Below, piece after piece: positions 9,778-22,218 of a stretch of 64,000 nt of DNA (positions within the stretch are counted from its first letter, which is position 1; each line of letters begins with the position of its first letter). The DNA comes from Wolbachia endosymbiont of Ctenocephalides felis wCfeT (GTDB lineage: Bacteria > Pseudomonadota > Alphaproteobacteria > Rickettsiales > Anaplasmataceae). Made by a program: the position numbers and the translations under genes. Below the pieces are notes generated by a model. The model searched no databases and was not told where the DNA came from. It saw nothing but the letters and a program-made list of their open reading frames with translations. The stretch is taken from NCBI RefSeq assembly GCF_012277295.1, contig NZ_CP051156.1:1178001-1242000 (forward strand), read 5' to 3'.

Positions 9778-9958
9778 TTAACCTCCTTGCATAGGTATAA
9801 CTAATTCCACTTCGTCATGATCCTTAAGAATGGTGCTTTCGTAGTGTGCTTGAGGAATAAATTCTTTATTAATAGAAGCAGCAAAAGGTATTACTACTTC
9901 TTCTTTGATCTCCAATAAAAAATCCTTAAGTGTAGTATTCACCGGTACTGACTTATTT

Positions 9959-9984
<26 letters not shown>
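9778..9984 (-). CDS. thiS: Sulfur carrier protein ThiS
   Basis: Ubiquitin-like carrier that brings sulfur as a C-terminal thiocarboxylate to ThiG. From ATG 9984 it has 68 residues and ends in MQGG, the di-glycine tail needed for adenylation by ThiF. VNTTLKDFL and PFAASINKEFIP fit the family. A longer frame starts at 10038, but its extra residues are unlike ThiS and are the overlap with thiO, so the shorter form is preferred. It overlaps thiO by 26 bases. Confidence 0.93.
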
Positions 9985-12912
<2,928 letters not shown>

Positions 12913-12978
12913 TTACTTACTTATATAGTTAACAATATAGCAAAGAGCGTAAATAGAAACAAAAGACGAGACTAGTAA

Positions 12979-13069
12979 ATGCTTTCTTTTCTTACGCCAA
13001 TACTAATTGGATCAAGTTCTATGGGTTTGGCTTATAAACCATCTCAGCCTATTAAAGGCACCCCAAGAA
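12979..13069 (-). promoter_or_regulatory. TPP (THI) riboswitch upstream of thiC
   Basis: On the minus strand the sequence has the conserved blocks of the THI element in order: CTTGGGGTGCC (13068-13058), GGCTGAGATGG, then ACCCATAGAACTTGATCC and TTGGCGTAAGAAAAG. The CTGAGA loop and the GAACTTGATCC block, which holds the pyrimidine- and pyrophosphate-sensing bases, are close to consensus (CTGAGA and GAACCTGATC). No clear terminator hairpin lies between it and thiC, so control may be at translation or by another route. Confidence 0.93.
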
Positions 13070-13082
13070 AAACACCTATTTA

Positions 13083-13112
13083 AGTATATTATGCTAGGTT
13101 ATATATAATGAA
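13083..13112 (-). promoter_or_regulatory. Possible promoter of the thiamine operon
   Basis: On the minus strand TTCATT (13112-13107) and TATACT (13088-13083) are 18 bases apart. Transcription would begin just before the riboswitch. The -35 is weak and the region is AT-rich, so this is a plausible placement only. Confidence 0.35.
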
Positions 13113-14199
13113 TTATTTTGTTTGTCCAGAAAAAAATTTCTTTGTGTATAAATTTTTTTGTTCCGTAGCTATTGAATTTACAAGAACCAATGCCTTATAA
13201 GCAAATCAGACTGAAACTGCCAGCAATTATTCCTCCCTGACGACTATTACATTCATCTGTAGTAATATACCAAACTACCCTCTAACTTTTAATCCTAAAA
13301 CTCAACTCCTTCAGCATAACTTAATTCTCTGGATAATTGATGTATCGCTTAAGAAAGTCCTTGTTTTATCAGGCACACCTGTTGTCATTGCTTCTTTCGG
13401 ATTAAATTTTGGTTTCTTTGTTTCTCCTGCTTTCTGTTTATTAAGTGGAAGTGTAGTCTCTTTCTCGGCCAAAACCTTTTCTAGACGACCTTCTAACTGT
13501 AGACTAGCTTCTTTTGTTGATAACCCCAATTGATTAGAAAGCTATAGAAAAGCCAGGAAAATAGGGTAAACTCCAAGATATTCCATTTCAAAAATAAAAA
13601 GATTACCAATGAATAAAAGCGCTACAGAATTATTTTGCCTAATCAACAATTTTTTCAGTGCAGTCGACAAAAATTTTACAAAAAACCCCTGCCAAACAGC
13701 AAAGAACCAGCCAGGATGCCAAGAATCACGCATCAAGGAATTCTAACTATCATTCTACTTGACTATCAATCCCGATGTGAAGATTTTAAGTCTTTCTGTG
13801 TACATTATTCAAAATTGTTGTATGGATCAGCATTTTCCAAATTACCATCGTATAATTGATTCATAACACTAAAGCCTAAAATTTTATGGTATTTAGCATT
13901 ACTTTTACAATTGTTCTGTAAACAGGCAAAAATGATCCGATTTCGTATAAGGTTTTTGCTAGTATCACTTTGGTAGATTGAACATATCCAAGCTAAAAAA
14001 CTATGATATTTTTTGTGGCAGGTCACTCGAAAAGTATTAGCGCATACTGTATGTTTTTGCCATTAACAAAAATTTGAATGTCAACAACCCATTACAACTC
14101 CAGTCCTTAACTACATGTTAAAACTAGCATATGATATTATTTATTTAAAGTACATCCAAGCCTTGTTACAAGGCCTGGAATTTACAGTACTCTATCTAC
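13113..14199. other. Gene-poor stretch between thiC leader and metE fragment
   Basis: No intact gene is evident in these 1.1 kb. One minus-strand frame from 13736 to 13311 is open except for one TAG at 13542-13544; its first part is hydrophobic and its second part is charged (ASLQLEGRLEKVLAEKE). I do not recognise it; it could be a decayed gene. The rest looks like AT-rich spacer. Confidence 0.4.
13311..13736 (-). pseudogene. Possible decayed gene with one in-frame stop
   Basis: Two consecutive frames (13736-13542 and 13529-13311) are in the same phase and separated by one TAG. Together they would give about 140 residues: a Trp- and Phe-rich N-terminal part with a likely membrane segment, then a Lys/Glu-rich soluble part. 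No family is recognised. It could also be chance, because open frames of this size do occur in AT-rich spacer. Confidence 0.25.
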
Positions 14200-14904
14200 T
14201 TATTTACCCATATGGTGAGTTGAAGATAAGGAAAGCTCATGCTTTTCTTGGTTAGCGTGCCTTTCTGGAGGAAGCAAGCCATGAAGTAAACTTCCTGGAG
14301 TGGAAGAAGACGATGAAACGTCCATAGAAGGCTGTACTAAAGCTGATTTTACTTTTTTTACTGCATCCACCATATTCCCTAAGGATTGCTTTACTTCACC
14401 CCAGTGACATGTTTTAAGACCACAATCTGGATTAATATGTAATCGTTCAGGTGAAATAAACTCCAAGGCATGGCGAATAAGCATCTCCATTTCCTCAGTA
14501 GATGGTATTCTTGGTAAATGAATGTCATAAATCCCTGGTCCTATTGAATTAGGATAATCAAACTTTTTAAATGCTTCCAACAATTCCATTTTAGATCGGG
14601 AACTTTCTATGCTGATTACATCTGCATCTAAATCAGCGATGGCTTTCATAATTTCATTAAATTCCGCATAACACATGTGGGTATATATTTGAGTGCCATC
14701 TTTAACTCCTGAAGCACTGATTCGAAAGCAGTGTGCAGCCCAATTGAAATATTCTTCATGGTGCTTTGCCCTTAAAGGTAGTCCCTCACGAAAGGCCGGT
14801 TCATCAATTTGAATCACCCTGATTCCTGCTTTTTCTAAATCGATTACCTCATCTCTTAAGGCTAAAGCAATCTGCTGAGCTGTAACTTGTCTGGGCGTAT
14901 CCAT
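14200..14904 (-). pseudogene. metE: Cobalamin-independent methionine synthase, C-terminal fragment
   Basis: MetE transfers a methyl group from 5-methyltetrahydrofolate to homocysteine. This piece holds the end of the catalytic barrel: [33 protein letters not shown], the zinc-site [25 protein letters not shown] and [11 protein letters not shown] non-conserved tail of about 50 residues follows. Upstream it is cut at 14896 by an IS66 end; by chance the IS end supplies an ATG (14902-14904) in frame, so a 234-residue protein could be made but would lack about two thirds of the enzyme. The missing part is at 53372-55096. Confidence 0.92.
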
Positions 14905-16357
14905 TCAGCCGGGCGGTAAAATAAAGAGTAGACAAGGAATGCTAAAAAGGTAGACTAGAGTGGCTGTGAGGTAATATGGTTGATCTTTTAGAATTTTGCG
15001 AAAGTTTAAGCAGACTATAGAAAAGTTAGAAACAAAAATAGAAGAGCTTAAAGCAGAAAATAAAGCGCTAAGGATCGAAAACGCTGAGTTAAAAGAAAGG
15101 CTTGGCTTAAGTTCAAAAAATTCATCTATACCAAGCTCCAAAGAATTATATAAGATGAGGGAAAATAAGCCAAAAAGTGACAGGAAAGTAGGAGCACAGG
15201 TTGGACATAAAGGCAGTTACCGCCCTAAAATGGAGGCAGATGAGATGGTAAAAATAGAACTGCCCAATACGTGTGAGTGCGGAGGAGAAATTGCGGTATC
15301 AAAAGATCCGTATACTCATCAAAAGGTCGATTTGCCGGAAATCAAGCCGTATGTAGTTGAATATCAACTAGAGCATGGACGTTGCAAAAAATGTGGAAAA
15401 AGAAAAAGTAGCAAGCTACAAGAAGGAGTAACTGCGGACACATTTGGTCCAAGAGTTAAGTCAGTAATTGCAGCATTAAGTGGATTTTACAAGAATTCGA
15501 AAAAAGAAGTGGCAAATATTATAAAGGACATTTTCAACCTGGATATCAGCGTCGGTAGTGTATCAAATAGCGAGGCTAGAGTGGCAGAAAAATGCCAAGA
15601 AGCATATGAGCAAATTGAGGAAGAGGTAAGCAAGAGCAAAATTTTACATATCGATGAAACTAGCCATTACAACAAAGGTAAACAGGGCTGGTGCTGGATG
15701 TTTGCGAGCAAAATAGGAAGTGTGATCAAATTGACAGAGTCAAGAGGGATGAAAGTCCTGGAAAATAGTAAATTTGGAAAGAATAACAACCTAGTAGTGA
15801 CCGACAGATATGCAGCTTACAACTACTTTTCCAGCAAGAAAAGGCAGGTCTGTTGGGCACATTTAGCAAGAGATTTTGAAAGGTTGTCTCATAGTTGGAA
15901 TAGCGAAGTGAAAGTTTTGGGGTATTATTTAAGGAATGTTGCTACTGAATTATTTGCATTGAAAAAAGCTCTGTTAAAGGATGAAATAGACACATTAAGG
16001 TTCATAAGAAGAGCAAGAAAATTACGCAAGCGAACGAGATATTACTTAAAGAATATATCAAATTTACCCGAGGCAATTGGAGCGTCTCGAGTAGCAAAAA
16101 ATATCATGAAATCGGATCTGATGATGTGGAAATTTTTGGACGATCCAGAAAATATTCCACTGACAAACAACTATGCTGAGCGACAGATTCGGCATTACGT
16201 TGTTTACCGAAAAGTTTCATATTTTACACAATCGAAACGGGGAAATATGTTTCTTGAGAGGATAATTTCATTGTACTTGACTTGGAGGCAAAAGAAGTTA
16301 AATCCTTTTCAAAACCTACTGGCTATTGCTTCTTAAGCCATACACCTGAATGGATAC
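14897..16357 (+). mobile_element. IS66-type element, copy 2 (1461 bp)
   Basis: Full-length copy in plus orientation with both terminal repeats. Its left (transposase-upstream) end touches metE codons, flank GCCCAGACA. Its right end touches a different truncated gene (flank TTTTAAATA). The two flanks do not match each other, but the left one matches the flank of copy 6 at 55,096. Confidence 0.96.
14996..16336 (+). CDS. IS66-type transposase
   Basis: Intact 446-residue DDE transposase: coiled coil at residues 1-40, zinc-type CECGG and CKKCGKRK, HIDETS, VVTDRYAAYN, and NNYAERQIR with the catalytic Glu. The open frame begins with TTG at 14996. An ATG with GAGGT upstream lies 20 bases earlier in another frame, and one extra T in the TTTT run at 14994-14997 would join the two. 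It differs from most copies by KKCGK in place of KRCGK. Confidence 0.93.
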   Translation: MRKFKQTIEKLETKIEELKAENKALRIENAELKERLGLSSKNSSIPSSKELYKMRENKPKSDRKVGAQVGHKGSYRPKMEADEMVKIELPNTCECGGEIAVSKDPYTHQKVDLPEIKPYVVEYQLEHGRCKKCGKRKSSKLQEGVTADTFGPRVKSVIAALSGFYKNSKKEVANIIKDIFNLDISVGSVSNSEARVAEKCQEAYEQIEEEVSKSKILHIDETSHYNKGKQGWCWMFASKIGSVIKLTESRGMKVLENSKFGKNNNLVVTDRYAAYNYFSSKKRQVCWAHLARDFERLSHSWNSEVKVLGYYLRNVATELFALKKALLKDEIDTLRFIRRARKLRKRTRYYLKNISNLPEAIGASRVAKNIMKSDLMMWKFLDDPENIPLTNNYAERQIRHYVVYRKVSYFTQSKRGNMFLERIISLYLTWRQKKLNPFQNLLAIAS

Positions 16358-16631
16358 TTTTAAATAGATATGCACGTTCTTGAGGAGATATGTTTTCTCT
16401 TGTCAAAACCAAGGCTAACTTCGTATTGTAACCATTCAGCTTACCATTTTTTACCTTATCAATAAGATGTTCACCATACCCTATTAGAGTATTATCCTCA
16501 GATGATATTTGCAGCTCATTTTTACACTCTTGCTCTTTTGTCTTAGAAAAAATTGGCATCTTATCTAATCTCTTAAATAAGGGTTGTAATTGTTCATTCT
16601 CTGTAATGGGTACTTTATGTGTTTTTGGCAT
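16358..16631 (-). pseudogene. Hypothetical protein truncated by IS66
   Basis: Starts with ATG at 16631 (MPKTHKVPITENEQLQ) and runs about 91 residues before the IS66 end interrupts it. It is hydrophilic and has no domain that I recognise. Its lost C-terminal part may lie elsewhere; a frame open from the other IS edge at 56560 is one candidate. Confidence 0.5.
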
Positions 16632-16823
16632 ATGCTTTTCTGTTAAAATATCAATATTTAATGTTAATATATAAATTATATATATGCAAGAAAAATATTA
16701 ATTTTATAATTAAAATATTTAAATTTTACTATAATTTTCTTGAATATTAACTAATGCGGAGGAGAGGTGGTCGCCTAAACATCACGCTAATCAGCGCCAC
16801 ATGAAATTAACTATTAGAAACAG

Positions 16824-17687
16824 TTAACGGGAAGCCTTCAGCTTCTTAAAATCTTCTTCAGCATGATATGAAGATCTGGTAAGTGGACTTGATGCAACCA
16901 TTAAAAATCCCTTTGAGTAAGCAACGTACTTGTAATGCTCAAATTCCTCTGGTGTTACATACCTGTCAATTTTTGCATGCTTTGGTGTTGGCTGCAGATA
17001 CTGGCCAATTGTAATAAAATCAACCTCAGCGCTACGTAAATCATCCATAACCTGCAACACTTCTTCCTTTGTTTCCCCAAGACCAACCATAAGCCCTGAC
17101 TTTGTAAAAAGTTTAGGATTAATTTGCTTCACCATTTTTAGTAGGTACAACGAATGAAAATAACGCGCTCGCGGCCTGATTTTTGCATATAATCTCGGCA
17201 CTGTTTCAATATTATGGTTATAAACATCTGGTGCAGCAACAGCAATTGCTTCAAAAGCTCCTTTTTTATTGAGAAAATCAGGAGTTAAAATTTCTACTGT
17301 CATTTCAGGACTCGTCTTTCTAATTTCTTCTATGCATTGTATAAATTGGTTTGCACCACCATCTGGTAGATCATCACGATCAACAGAAGTAATCACCACG
17401 TGCTTTAAATTTAGCTTTTTTATTGCTTTGGCTAAATTTTCTGGCTCATGAGGGTCCAGTTTATCAGGAATGCCAGTTGCAACATTGCAAAATGCACAAG
17501 CACGAGTGCAAACAGAACCGAGTATCATTACAGTAGCATGGCGTTTATTCCAGCACTCACCAATGTTTGGGCATGCAGCCTCTTCACACACCGTATGCAA
17601 GTTATGTAGCTTGACAATATTTAAAGTCTCGTTGAATATTTCACCAGCTGGAGCTTTCGCTCTGAGCCACTGAGGCTTGCTATGCAT
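16824..17687 (-). CDS. lipA: Lipoyl synthase
   Basis: Radical-SAM enzyme that inserts two sulfurs into octanoyl groups on 2-oxoacid dehydrogenases. The auxiliary cluster motif [12 protein letters not shown] lies near residues 34-45 and the radical-[11 protein letters not shown] near 60-67. [16 protein letters not shown] and [17 protein letters not shown] are typical. It has 287 residues, the usual size. It overlaps the rpmB end by eight bases. It depends on Fe-S assembly, as do thiC and bioB in this window. Confidence 0.97.
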   Translation of the reverse strand: MHSKPQWLRAKAPAGEIFNETLNIVKLHNLHTVCEEAACPNIGECWNKRHATVMILGSVCTRACAFCNVATGIPDKLDPHEPENLAKAIKKLNLKHVVITSVDRDDLPDGGANQFIQCIEEIRKTSPEMTVEILTPDFLNKKGAFEAIAVAAPDVYNHNIETVPRLYAKIRPRARYFHSLYLLKMVKQINPKLFTKSGLMVGLGETKEEVLQVMDDLRSAEVDFITIGQYLQPTPKHAKIDRYVTPEEFEHYKYVAYSKGFLMVASSPLTRSSYHAEEDFKKLKASR

Positions 17688-17994
17688 CTGAAACGGCTAA
17701 CTCTACTTCCTGCTTTACTAAAACTTTCTTTAATTGCTTTTTTATTTTCTGTGCTTTTTCACTTAGATTAGCTGTTCTTGTATTGAGTAAAAAATCATCA
17801 AGGCCGCCTTTGTAATCTATAGTTCTTAAAGTTCTTGTTGCTATGCGAAATCTAAATTTTTGATTTAATATATCACTTGTTAACGTAACTTTATGTAAAT
17901 TCAAAAGAAAAGTACGTTTCGTCTTACGGTTTGAGTGTGATACCTTATTACCAAAAGATTTTTTCCTGTTTGTTAAGTCGCAAACTCTACTCAC
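17680..17994 (-). CDS. rpmB: 50S ribosomal protein L28
   Basis: Structural protein of the large ribosomal subunit. [34 protein letters not shown] matches L28 over its core. The 104 residues include the C-terminal extension common in alphaproteobacteria. It precedes lipA with a small overlap. Confidence 0.95.
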   Translation of the reverse strand: MSRVCDLTNRKKSFGNKVSHSNRKTKRTFLLNLHKVTLTSDILNQKFRFRIATRTLRTIDYKGGLDDFLLNTRTANLSEKAQKIKKQLKKVLVKQEVELAVSDA

Positions 17995-18032
17995 TGCAAT
18001 ATACCAAGTTACTCTATACTATCCAGATTACC

Positions 18033-18374
18033 CTATTTCGCTTGATAGTCAATACTTTCTTGCTTGATTTTTATCCCATATACTGCCTTATAGCCAAAAA
18101 ATATTGTGATTTTTTCTATAATCAGAGAAATCATATGCTGAATTTCCAATGCCTTACTGCCATTTGTTACAATAAGGTGTAATACACCAGAATTGATATT
18201 CTGTGCATATAAGATCTTTTTTGGCCTTGTGCACTCTGCTATTTCTTTTCCAACTATGTTTCTCCAATTTAAAATAAGAAGTATTTCATTTTTACTGATC
18301 TTGCTTTTCATACACTTTAGTGCACACATCTCTACAATAGATTTTAACTTTTTTGGTCCTCTTTGCTTAAGCAT
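18033..18374 (-). CDS. DUF721/DciA-like protein
   Basis: It has 113 residues. The core NWRNIVGKEIAECTRPKKI followed by GVLHLIVTNGSKALEIQHM fits the DUF721 family; some members (DciA) help to load the replicative helicase. The N-terminal 35 residues are basic. It lies six bases after the histidine kinase gene on the same strand. The role in Wolbachia is inferred from the family only. Confidence 0.75.
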   Translation of the reverse strand: MLKQRGPKKLKSIVEMCALKCMKSKISKNEILLILNWRNIVGKEIAECTRPKKILYAQNINSGVLHLIVTNGSKALEIQHMISLIIEKITIFFGYKAVYGIKIKQESIDYQAK

Positions 18375-18380
18375 TTTGTT

Positions 18381-19799
18381 CTAAAAATCAACCAGATCTT
18401 CGCACGTCTGTTCCTCGTAAAAGAAGTTCAACGTTATCGTAGTGCCAAGATTTGCTTCGCTTTTGATATTGAAAGTTCCACCCATTAGTTCCACTAATTT
18501 TTTGCTCAGTGGTAATCCAATACCTGTGCCTTCATTTCTATATCCTGAATCGGCTTGGCCAAAAACAGACATAACCTTGTATATATCCTGTTGCATTATC
18601 CCTATGCCATTATCACGAAATTCAATAGTTAATAAATTTTTTTCTATGTCCTCCTTAATTACCATTTTTATCAATCCATCTTTTGGAGTAAATTTAATTG
18701 AATTTGATAGTAAGTTTATTATAACTTGCTTCATTCGTTTGGGATCTGCAATAACTAGCAATTGCTTGTTAGGCATATCCCTTTGTAGATTAATTCCGTT
18801 TTCCTTAAATTTAGGTAGCAGCATATTCACACATGAATCTATTATTTTATTCAGGTTAAACTTTACTTTTTCTACTGTTAAGCTACTTGATTCAGCTTTT
18901 GAAAAATCTAGCACATCGTTAATTAAAGAAAGTAAGTGCGTTCCTGCATTGTATATCTCATCAGCGTACTCTTTATAGTGAGAATTGTCCATTGAACCTC
19001 CAGTTTCATTTTTAATCAATTCTGCAAATCCAATAATAGCATTAAGAGGCGTACGCAATTCATGAGTTACACTTGCAAAAAATTTTAGCTTATTTGCATT
19101 TTCTTGCTCCAGCGCCTCTTTTATATGCTGTAGTTCAATATTAGTTTTATACTGCTTAACTAACATTTGAGTATTAGAAAAGTGCAAGTAGAACATAACT
19201 AATATTAAAATTATTAGCAGCGAGCTTATAGATATTAGAAATAGGCTATATACCGTAACATAAGAATTATTATAATTTCGAATAATCTTCAAAAAAAACG
19301 ATGGCTTGGTATTATTTTCATAGAATATAGGGAAAATAGAGGTTAATATATCGTCTGTAGTATAAAATATTTCTTGGTTGTTTAATAACTTATCAACTTC
19401 ATCATCTGTGAGTAATTGCTCATCATCATGATCTTGAATATTGAAATTGCTAAACATTATTCTACTGTTCTGATCATATAATATTATGCTAAAATCCTTT
19501 GCTTTGGCGACTGATTGTAATAATTCAGCACGAAGCCTTACTAGTTGATTGATATAGTCAAAATTTTTGTACTCCACATGATGTTTCTCTATTAATAAGT
19601 AGTGATATTTTTTTATTATGCCATTTTCCAGTACGCTTTTTAGATTTACACTTGAATTGCGGCAAGAAGAGATAAAACTCTTTTTGAGCAAATAATTGCA
19701 GTATGCTACACTAAATAAAATTATAAAAATTGATGAGAACAAAACAATAATTTTTGTCTTCTTCAGTGCAGATAATATTAACTGATTTAACTTATACAT
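18381..19799 (-). CDS. pleC: PleC-like membrane sensor histidine kinase
   Basis: It has 472 residues: a membrane segment at about 14-36, an extracytoplasmic sensor region to about residue 180, a second membrane segment at about 183-207, a HisKA domain with FFASVTHELRTPLNAIIGFAELI (phospho-His near 248), and a HATPase domain with NLLSNSIKFTP, DNGIGI and GTGIGLPLSKKLVELMGG. Wolbachia has very few two-component kinases, and this fits the PleC-type one that acts on PleD (diguanylate cyclase). The symbol is a best guess from general architecture. Confidence 0.75.
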   Translation of the reverse strand: MYKLNQLILSALKKTKIIVLFSSIFIILFSVAYCNYLLKKSFISSCRNSSVNLKSVLENGIIKKYHYLLIEKHHVEYKNFDYINQLVRLRAELLQSVAKAKDFSIILYDQNSRIMFSNFNIQDHDDEQLLTDDEVDKLLNNQEIFYTTDDILTSIFPIFYENNTKPSFFLKIIRNYNNSYVTVYSLFLISISSLLIILILVMFYLHFSNTQMLVKQYKTNIELQHIKEALEQENANKLKFFASVTHELRTPLNAIIGFAELIKNETGGSMDNSHYKEYADEIYNAGTHLLSLINDVLDFSKAESSSLTVEKVKFNLNKIIDSCVNMLLPKFKENGINLQRDMPNKQLLVIADPKRMKQVIINLLSNSIKFTPKDGLIKMVIKEDIEKNLLTIEFRDNGIGIMQQDIYKVMSVFGQADSGYRNEGTGIGLPLSKKLVELMGGTFNIKSEANLGTTITLNFFYEEQTCEDLVDF

Positions 19800-19865
19800 A
19801 TCCTTCCAATTGTGAAATAATGGCTTTCATGTTATTAATAATAAAATTTAACACATAATATTTTT

Positions 19866-21026
19866 ATGACAATTTCTACTAACTTGCCAGTTTATTCTCC
19901 TATTAGCATAAATTTTTCTTACGGGAAAGGTGCCTATTTATATGATAATGATGATAAGCATTATGTTGATTTCCACTCTGGCATAGCAGTAAGTAATCTA
20001 GGACATGCTCATCCGCGACTGGTTAACACCCTTAAAACACAAGGAGAAAAGTTGTGGCACATATCAAATACTTACAATATACCGACTGCTAATAACTTTG
20101 CAGAAAATTTGGTACAAAATAGCTTCGCTGACACTGTGTTTTTTGCAAATTCTGGGTCAGAGGCAGTAGAGTGTGGGCTAAAGATTGCTAGAGCCTATCA
20201 AAACGGAACAGGCAAAAAAAATCGCCATAGAATTTTAACGTTTCATGGTGCATTTCATGGCAGAACTTTTTTAACTTGTGCTGCGAATGATAAGCACAAG
20301 TTTTCTGAATTGTTAAATCCTTATATCGATTGGTGTGATAATGTTGAACCGAGCATTGAAAGTGTAAAGAAAGCAATTTCTAATAACATAGGTGTTATAT
20401 TAATCGAACCAATACAAGGGCAGGGTGGTATCAAAGTGATGGAAGATACCTTTATGCAAGAGTTAAGAAATTTATGTGATGAGAATGACATATTACTATT
20501 TTTCGACTGTGTGCAGTGTGGAGCTGGTAGAACAGGAAAATTGTTTGCATATGAGCATGTAGGGGTTAAACCTGATATATGTGCCCTTGCGAAAGGAATA
20601 GGAGGTGGTTTTCCGCTTGGAGTTTGTCTTGCAACCGAAAAAGCTGCTCAGTACATGGCAGTTGGCATGCACGGTTCTACTTTCGGTGGCAATCCACTTG
20701 CAACTTCAGTAGGCAATGCTGTGCTCAATGAATTGCTCAGCCCTCAATTTTTAGAAAATGTTGAAACTAGAGGTAAATATTTAAAAGATAAACTAAAAAT
20801 CTTAGCAAATGAATTTCCAGTAATAGAGGAGGTAAGAGGAAGAGGATTGATGCTTGGAATAAAAGTTAAAACAGATAATCAAAAATTTGCAGAAGAGCTG
20901 AGCTACCGTGGCTTGCTTACTGTTGGAGTAACCTCAGACAATGTTGTAAGAATTTTACCTCCACTAATTGTTACTGAGAAGGAAATTGATGAAGGCGTTG
21001 AAATCCTTAAGCAGTATTTATCTTGA
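19866..21026 (+). CDS. argD: Class III aminotransferase, acetylornithine aminotransferase-like
   Basis: PLP enzyme of fold type I with 386 residues. Marks are FANSGSEAVECGLKIAR, FHGAFHGRTF, LIEPIQGQGGI, FDCVQCGAGRTGK and the Schiff-base Lys in ALAKGIGGGFPLG near residue 240. It is closest to ArgD/AstC types. Wolbachia has no arginine pathway, so the substrate may be another omega-amino acid, such as succinyldiaminopimelate in lysine/meso-DAP synthesis (inference). The D of the usual FDEVQ reads FDCVQ here. Confidence 0.8.
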   Translation: MTISTNLPVYSPISINFSYGKGAYLYDNDDKHYVDFHSGIAVSNLGHAHPRLVNTLKTQGEKLWHISNTYNIPTANNFAENLVQNSFADTVFFANSGSEAVECGLKIARAYQNGTGKKNRHRILTFHGAFHGRTFLTCAANDKHKFSELLNPYIDWCDNVEPSIESVKKAISNNIGVILIEPIQGQGGIKVMEDTFMQELRNLCDENDILLFFDCVQCGAGRTGKLFAYEHVGVKPDICALAKGIGGGFPLGVCLATEKAAQYMAVGMHGSTFGGNPLATSVGNAVLNELLSPQFLENVETRGKYLKDKLKILANEFPVIEEVRGRGLMLGIKVKTDNQKFAEELSYRGLLTVGVTSDNVVRILPPLIVTEKEIDEGVEILKQYLS

Positions 21027-21111
21027 GCTCAGTAATACTCTTTATACATACTACATGTGGACTTGACTTTTTTAAGTATTTAATTTAAAATTTTAAAAAA
21101 ATGAGGAAGTT

Positions 21112-21819
21112 ATGTACGGACAAGAATTATCAGGAATATTTAAAGAAAGATATGGTTTAGACTCGATTAAAAAAATAAAAGCTAAGGTACTAATAGCAGA
21201 TAAAAAGGCATTTGATGAGTGGAAAGGACGTGGTTTTAATGTAAATTACCAGTTTAGTGGTGGTAAGACATTATTACATATGGCAGCTGATTATTTAAAT
21301 GTGCCAGCATTTAAAACCCTTGTAAGAGAAGGAAAAGGAGCAGGGCTTGACGTGAGAGATAATTCTAGAAAGCTTCCTTTGGATTATGCAAAGCGTTATG
21401 CAATTAAAATAGTACTCTCATCTTTAGGTTTAATATTATGTACTATAGCAATACCTGCTGTGTATATTTTTGCTTTATCAAAAATAGCGACTAAAGAGAT
21501 AACTAGATCAGATAATGCATTATTTTTTCTAGGCTTTATATTTACTTTGGTTTTAACAGCTTTGTTTTTAGTTTTTACTATTAAAGAAATTAGGGATGAT
21601 GTTCGCGATTACAAAGCATCAAAGTCTATCGTTGAAGAAGCTAAGCTTAAAAAAGATCAGGAAGAAAACCCTGCTGCAGATATGAAGGAAAATTCCCCTT
21701 TGAATGATGCAAAGGAGGAGCCTAACACTGGCTTGGAGAAAGCTGACTTGGAGAAAATTGATAAGTCTTTAGAAAATGAAGGAAACAATGCTACCCAGAC
21801 TGAATTTTCCCACGCGTAA
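21112..21819 (+). CDS. Hypothetical membrane protein with an ankyrin-like N-terminus
   Basis: It has 235 residues. Residues about 40-85 read like one or two ankyrin repeats (GKTLLHMAADYLNVPAFKTLV, then GLDVRDNSRKLPLDYAKR). Two membrane segments follow (about 103-125 and 137-160), then a charged tail rich in Glu, Lys and Asn. GAGGAAGTT precedes ATG 21112. Small ankyrin and membrane proteins are frequent in Wolbachia; the role is unknown. Confidence 0.7.
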   Translation: MYGQELSGIFKERYGLDSIKKIKAKVLIADKKAFDEWKGRGFNVNYQFSGGKTLLHMAADYLNVPAFKTLVREGKGAGLDVRDNSRKLPLDYAKRYAIKIVLSSLGLILCTIAIPAVYIFALSKIATKEITRSDNALFFLGFIFTLVLTALFLVFTIKEIRDDVRDYKASKSIVEEAKLKKDQEENPAADMKENSPLNDAKEEPNTGLEKADLEKIDKSLENEGNNATQTEFSHA

Positions 21820-21824
21820 GCGCA

Positions 21825-21930
21825 CAACTGTACGAACGTTATAGTACGATTCTCTAAATGGTGTTGTCCCAATATTTGATACTGGGATAACGCCATAAGG
21901 GCTGCCTCCAATATTTTTTTATCCCAGTGC
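21825..21930. repeat. Wolbachia-type intergenic repeats
   Basis: ACAACTGTACGAACGTT (21827-21843, reversed at 33937) is followed by GTCCCAATATTTGATACTGGGAT and ATCCCAGTGC, variants of the palindrome family found inside murD and valS. No coding frame is evident. Confidence 0.55.
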
Positions 21931-22050
21931 TTTAGTTATTAATTTTCTATTAACATTCATTTCTTCTATTTAAAATTGAATTTATATTCAATTACACACT
22001 CAATAGTATGGTTTATAATTTAATCATATTATTTAATAAAAGGAGCAAAT

Positions 22051-22218
22051 ATGAAATTTGACACAAAGCAAAATATTCAAACTCATTCTACAGTAAATGA
22101 GGAAACTAAAGCTGGCAAATGTTCATTATATGAAAAAATAGTATATAATTGGTATCAATCCATATACGCTATTGGAATACCATTATGGGTATGGCCGTTA
22201 ATAAGAATAAAGTCTGGT
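22051..22218 (+). pseudogene. Small hypothetical protein truncated by IS66
   Basis: ATG 22051 with AAAGGAGCAAAT upstream opens a frame of 56 residues before the IS66 end. It has a polar N-terminus and a hydrophobic stretch (SIYAIGIPLWVWPLI). The frame continues 18 codons into the IS, which is not native. No family is recognised. Confidence 0.5.

Noticed and set aside
14905-15141. 78-residue frame opposite the start of each IS66 transposase (also at 3758, 29100, 35211, 56313, 61354)
   Set aside because: It is the antisense of the transposase N-terminus and repeats with every IS copy; no ribosome site or family supports it.
18442-18978. 178-residue plus-strand frame opposite the histidine kinase
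   Set aside because: Shadow of the HATPase domain.
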